This document shows positions 6,601 to 7,154 of a stretch of 7,154 nucleotides of DNA, piece by piece (within the stretch, counting starts at the first letter, position 1; the number at the start of each line of letters is the position of its first letter). Where the stretch lies: assembly GCA_019752835.1 (NCBI GenBank), contig JAIELR010000231.1, forward strand, positions 1 to 7,154, in the 5' to 3' direction. The notes beneath the pieces were generated by a model, which saw only the letters and a list, made by a program, of their open reading frames with translations, ran no database searches and had not been told where the DNA came from. Position numbers and translations under genes: made by a program. Source of the DNA: Gammaproteobacteria bacterium (GTDB taxonomy: Bacteria > Pseudomonadota > Gammaproteobacteria > UBA1113).

Positions 6601-7043
6601 TGACAGCCGCCTTGATTCGTCCTATGCAGGAGGCCGATGTTTCCATAGTCACTGCCATTGAAAAAAGCGCCTTTCCCTATCCTTGGGGTGAACAAGCATT
6701 TCGAGATAGCCTACACAACTTTAATGCGTGGGTTCTTGATGCCGACAATACTCTTTTGGGCTATGCTATTGTGATGATTGCATTTGATCAGAGTGAGTTG
6801 TTGAATATCGCAGTTTCACCCGCTTATCAAGGAAATCGATGGGGCGAGTACTTATTGACCTATATTGTGGCTGAATTAAAGGTAAGAGGGATAAATACCT
6901 TGTTTCTCGAAGTCCGAAAATCGAATGAGGCTGCGATTCATCTCTACAAAAAATTAAATTTTATCGAAGTGGGTCTTCGAAAGCGATATTATCAAACAGA
7001 CACGGGCAGGGAAGATGCATTGGTGTTTAAACTGGCCTTGTAG
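6600..7043 (+). CDS. rimI: Ribosomal protein S18-alanine N-acetyltransferase RimI (GNAT family)
   Basis: RimI transfers an acetyl group from acetyl-CoA to the N-terminal alanine of ribosomal protein S18. The 147-residue length matches E. coli RimI (148). Seen in the sequence are the N-terminal IRPMQEADV, the AFPYPWGEQAF segment (24-34) typical of RimI, beta strand LLNIAVSP (67-74), and the acetyl-CoA loop at 77-82. LFLEVRKSNEAAIHLYKKLNF (split here as LFLEVR 101-106 and NEAAIHLYKKLNF 109-121) follows, then RKRYYQTDTGREDALVF near the C-terminus. Glu104 and Tyr116 correspond to the catalytic Glu103 and Tyr115 reported for Salmonella RimI. The loop reads QGNRWG where the usual pattern is Q/R-x-x-G-x-G/A, so the central glycine is Arg80. 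The ATG overlaps the lysS stop (TAATG) and no clear Shine-Dalgarno precedes it, which suggests coupling. Confidence 0.92.
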   Translation: MTAALIRPMQEADVSIVTAIEKSAFPYPWGEQAFRDSLHNFNAWVLDADNTLLGYAIVMIAFDQSELLNIAVSPAYQGNRWGEYLLTYIVAELKVRGINTLFLEVRKSNEAAIHLYKKLNFIEVGLRKRYYQTDTGREDALVFKLAL

Positions 7044-7081
7044 GGGCGACCCCGTGGTTGATGCGCTGCATCCAGGCTACG
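7040..7081. repeat. Degenerate GTAG...CTACG intergenic repeat overlapping the rimI stop codon
   Basis: GTAG at 7040-7043 and CTAC at 7077-7080 frame a GC-rich block unlike its surroundings. The left part, GGGGCGACCCC (7044-7054), is a 4-bp G/C palindrome around a 3-base loop. The right part, GCGCTGCATCCAGGCTACG (7063-7081), resembles the half-palindrome ending GCATCCGGGCTACG that I recall as a common proteobacterial intergenic repeat. It shares the GGCTACG end with the repeat arm at 126-139. The rimI stop TAG (7041-7043) is part of the repeat end. Repeat status rests on composition, terminal symmetry and recollection, as no second full copy is in the window. Confidence 0.5.
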
Positions 7082-7112
7082 TATATCACATGCATCTCGT
7101 TAAAATTTCCGG

Positions 7113-7154
7113 TACAATCAACCGATACTCCTTTTTAGAGAGAACCAAATCATG
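7113..7154 (+). promoter_or_regulatory. Possible promoter and start codon of a following gene, cut by the window end
   Basis: TACAAT at 7113-7118 is a good -10 box, though no convincing -35 lies 16-18 bases upstream. A weak purine-rich stretch (AGAGAGAA, 7138-7145) precedes an ATG at 7152-7154, the last three bases of the window. This could be the start of the next plus-strand gene, but only the start codon is visible, so nothing can be said about its product. Confidence 0.3.

Noticed and set aside
1..7154. CRISPR array, tRNA or insertion sequence
   Set aside because: No regularly spaced direct repeats, no cloverleaf-like segment with a CCA end and no transposase frame could be found on either strand.

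Overview
The window looks like ordinary chromosomal core sequence from a gammaproteobacterium of moderate GC content. The protein sequences and gene order (pilD-coaE-zapD; prfB-lysS-rimI) fit the class well. A Legionellales-like origin (Legionella, Coxiella and relatives) is my best guess, but it rests on general resemblance only. No tRNA, rRNA, CRISPR array, phage gene or intact insertion sequence is visible. Apart from short intergenic regions (all under 170 bases) the window is fully coding.

Layout. Bases 1-158 hold no gene. They carry a perfect 12-bp inverted repeat and a further related arm, which appear to be parts of a dispersed palindromic repeat. A minus-strand operon follows, read from right to left: pilD (prepilin peptidase, 2436-1585), coaE (dephospho-CoA kinase, 1584-973) and zapD (FtsZ-associated division protein, 917-159). 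pilD and coaE abut with no spacer. A 158-bp divergent intergenic region (2437-2594) carries two convincing back-to-back sigma70-type promoters, one for pilD and one for a plus-strand membrane fatty acid desaturase (2595-3776). The desaturase has three histidine boxes and an unusual C-terminal extension of about 140 residues. After it come two stem-loops and a second copy of the repeat seen at the left edge, lying directly in the prfB leader.

The right half is a tightly coupled plus-strand translation cluster. prfB (release factor 2) is split by the classical programmed +1 frameshift at an in-frame TGA. lysS (lysyl-tRNA synthetase) and rimI (ribosomal-protein N-acetyltransferase) follow, each starting within a TAATG overlap with the stop codon before it. 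The rimI stop codon is embedded in another degenerate repeat bounded by GTAG/CTACG. The window ends at what may be the ATG of the next gene.

The genes serve housekeeping roles: type IV pilus/type II secretion pilin maturation, CoA synthesis, division, membrane lipid unsaturation, and translation termination and charging. I see no new multi-gene system. The points most worth a second look are the repeat family bounded by GTAG/CTACG, the C-terminal extension of the desaturase, a non-canonical acetyl-CoA loop in RimI, and the palindromes in the divergent promoter region.
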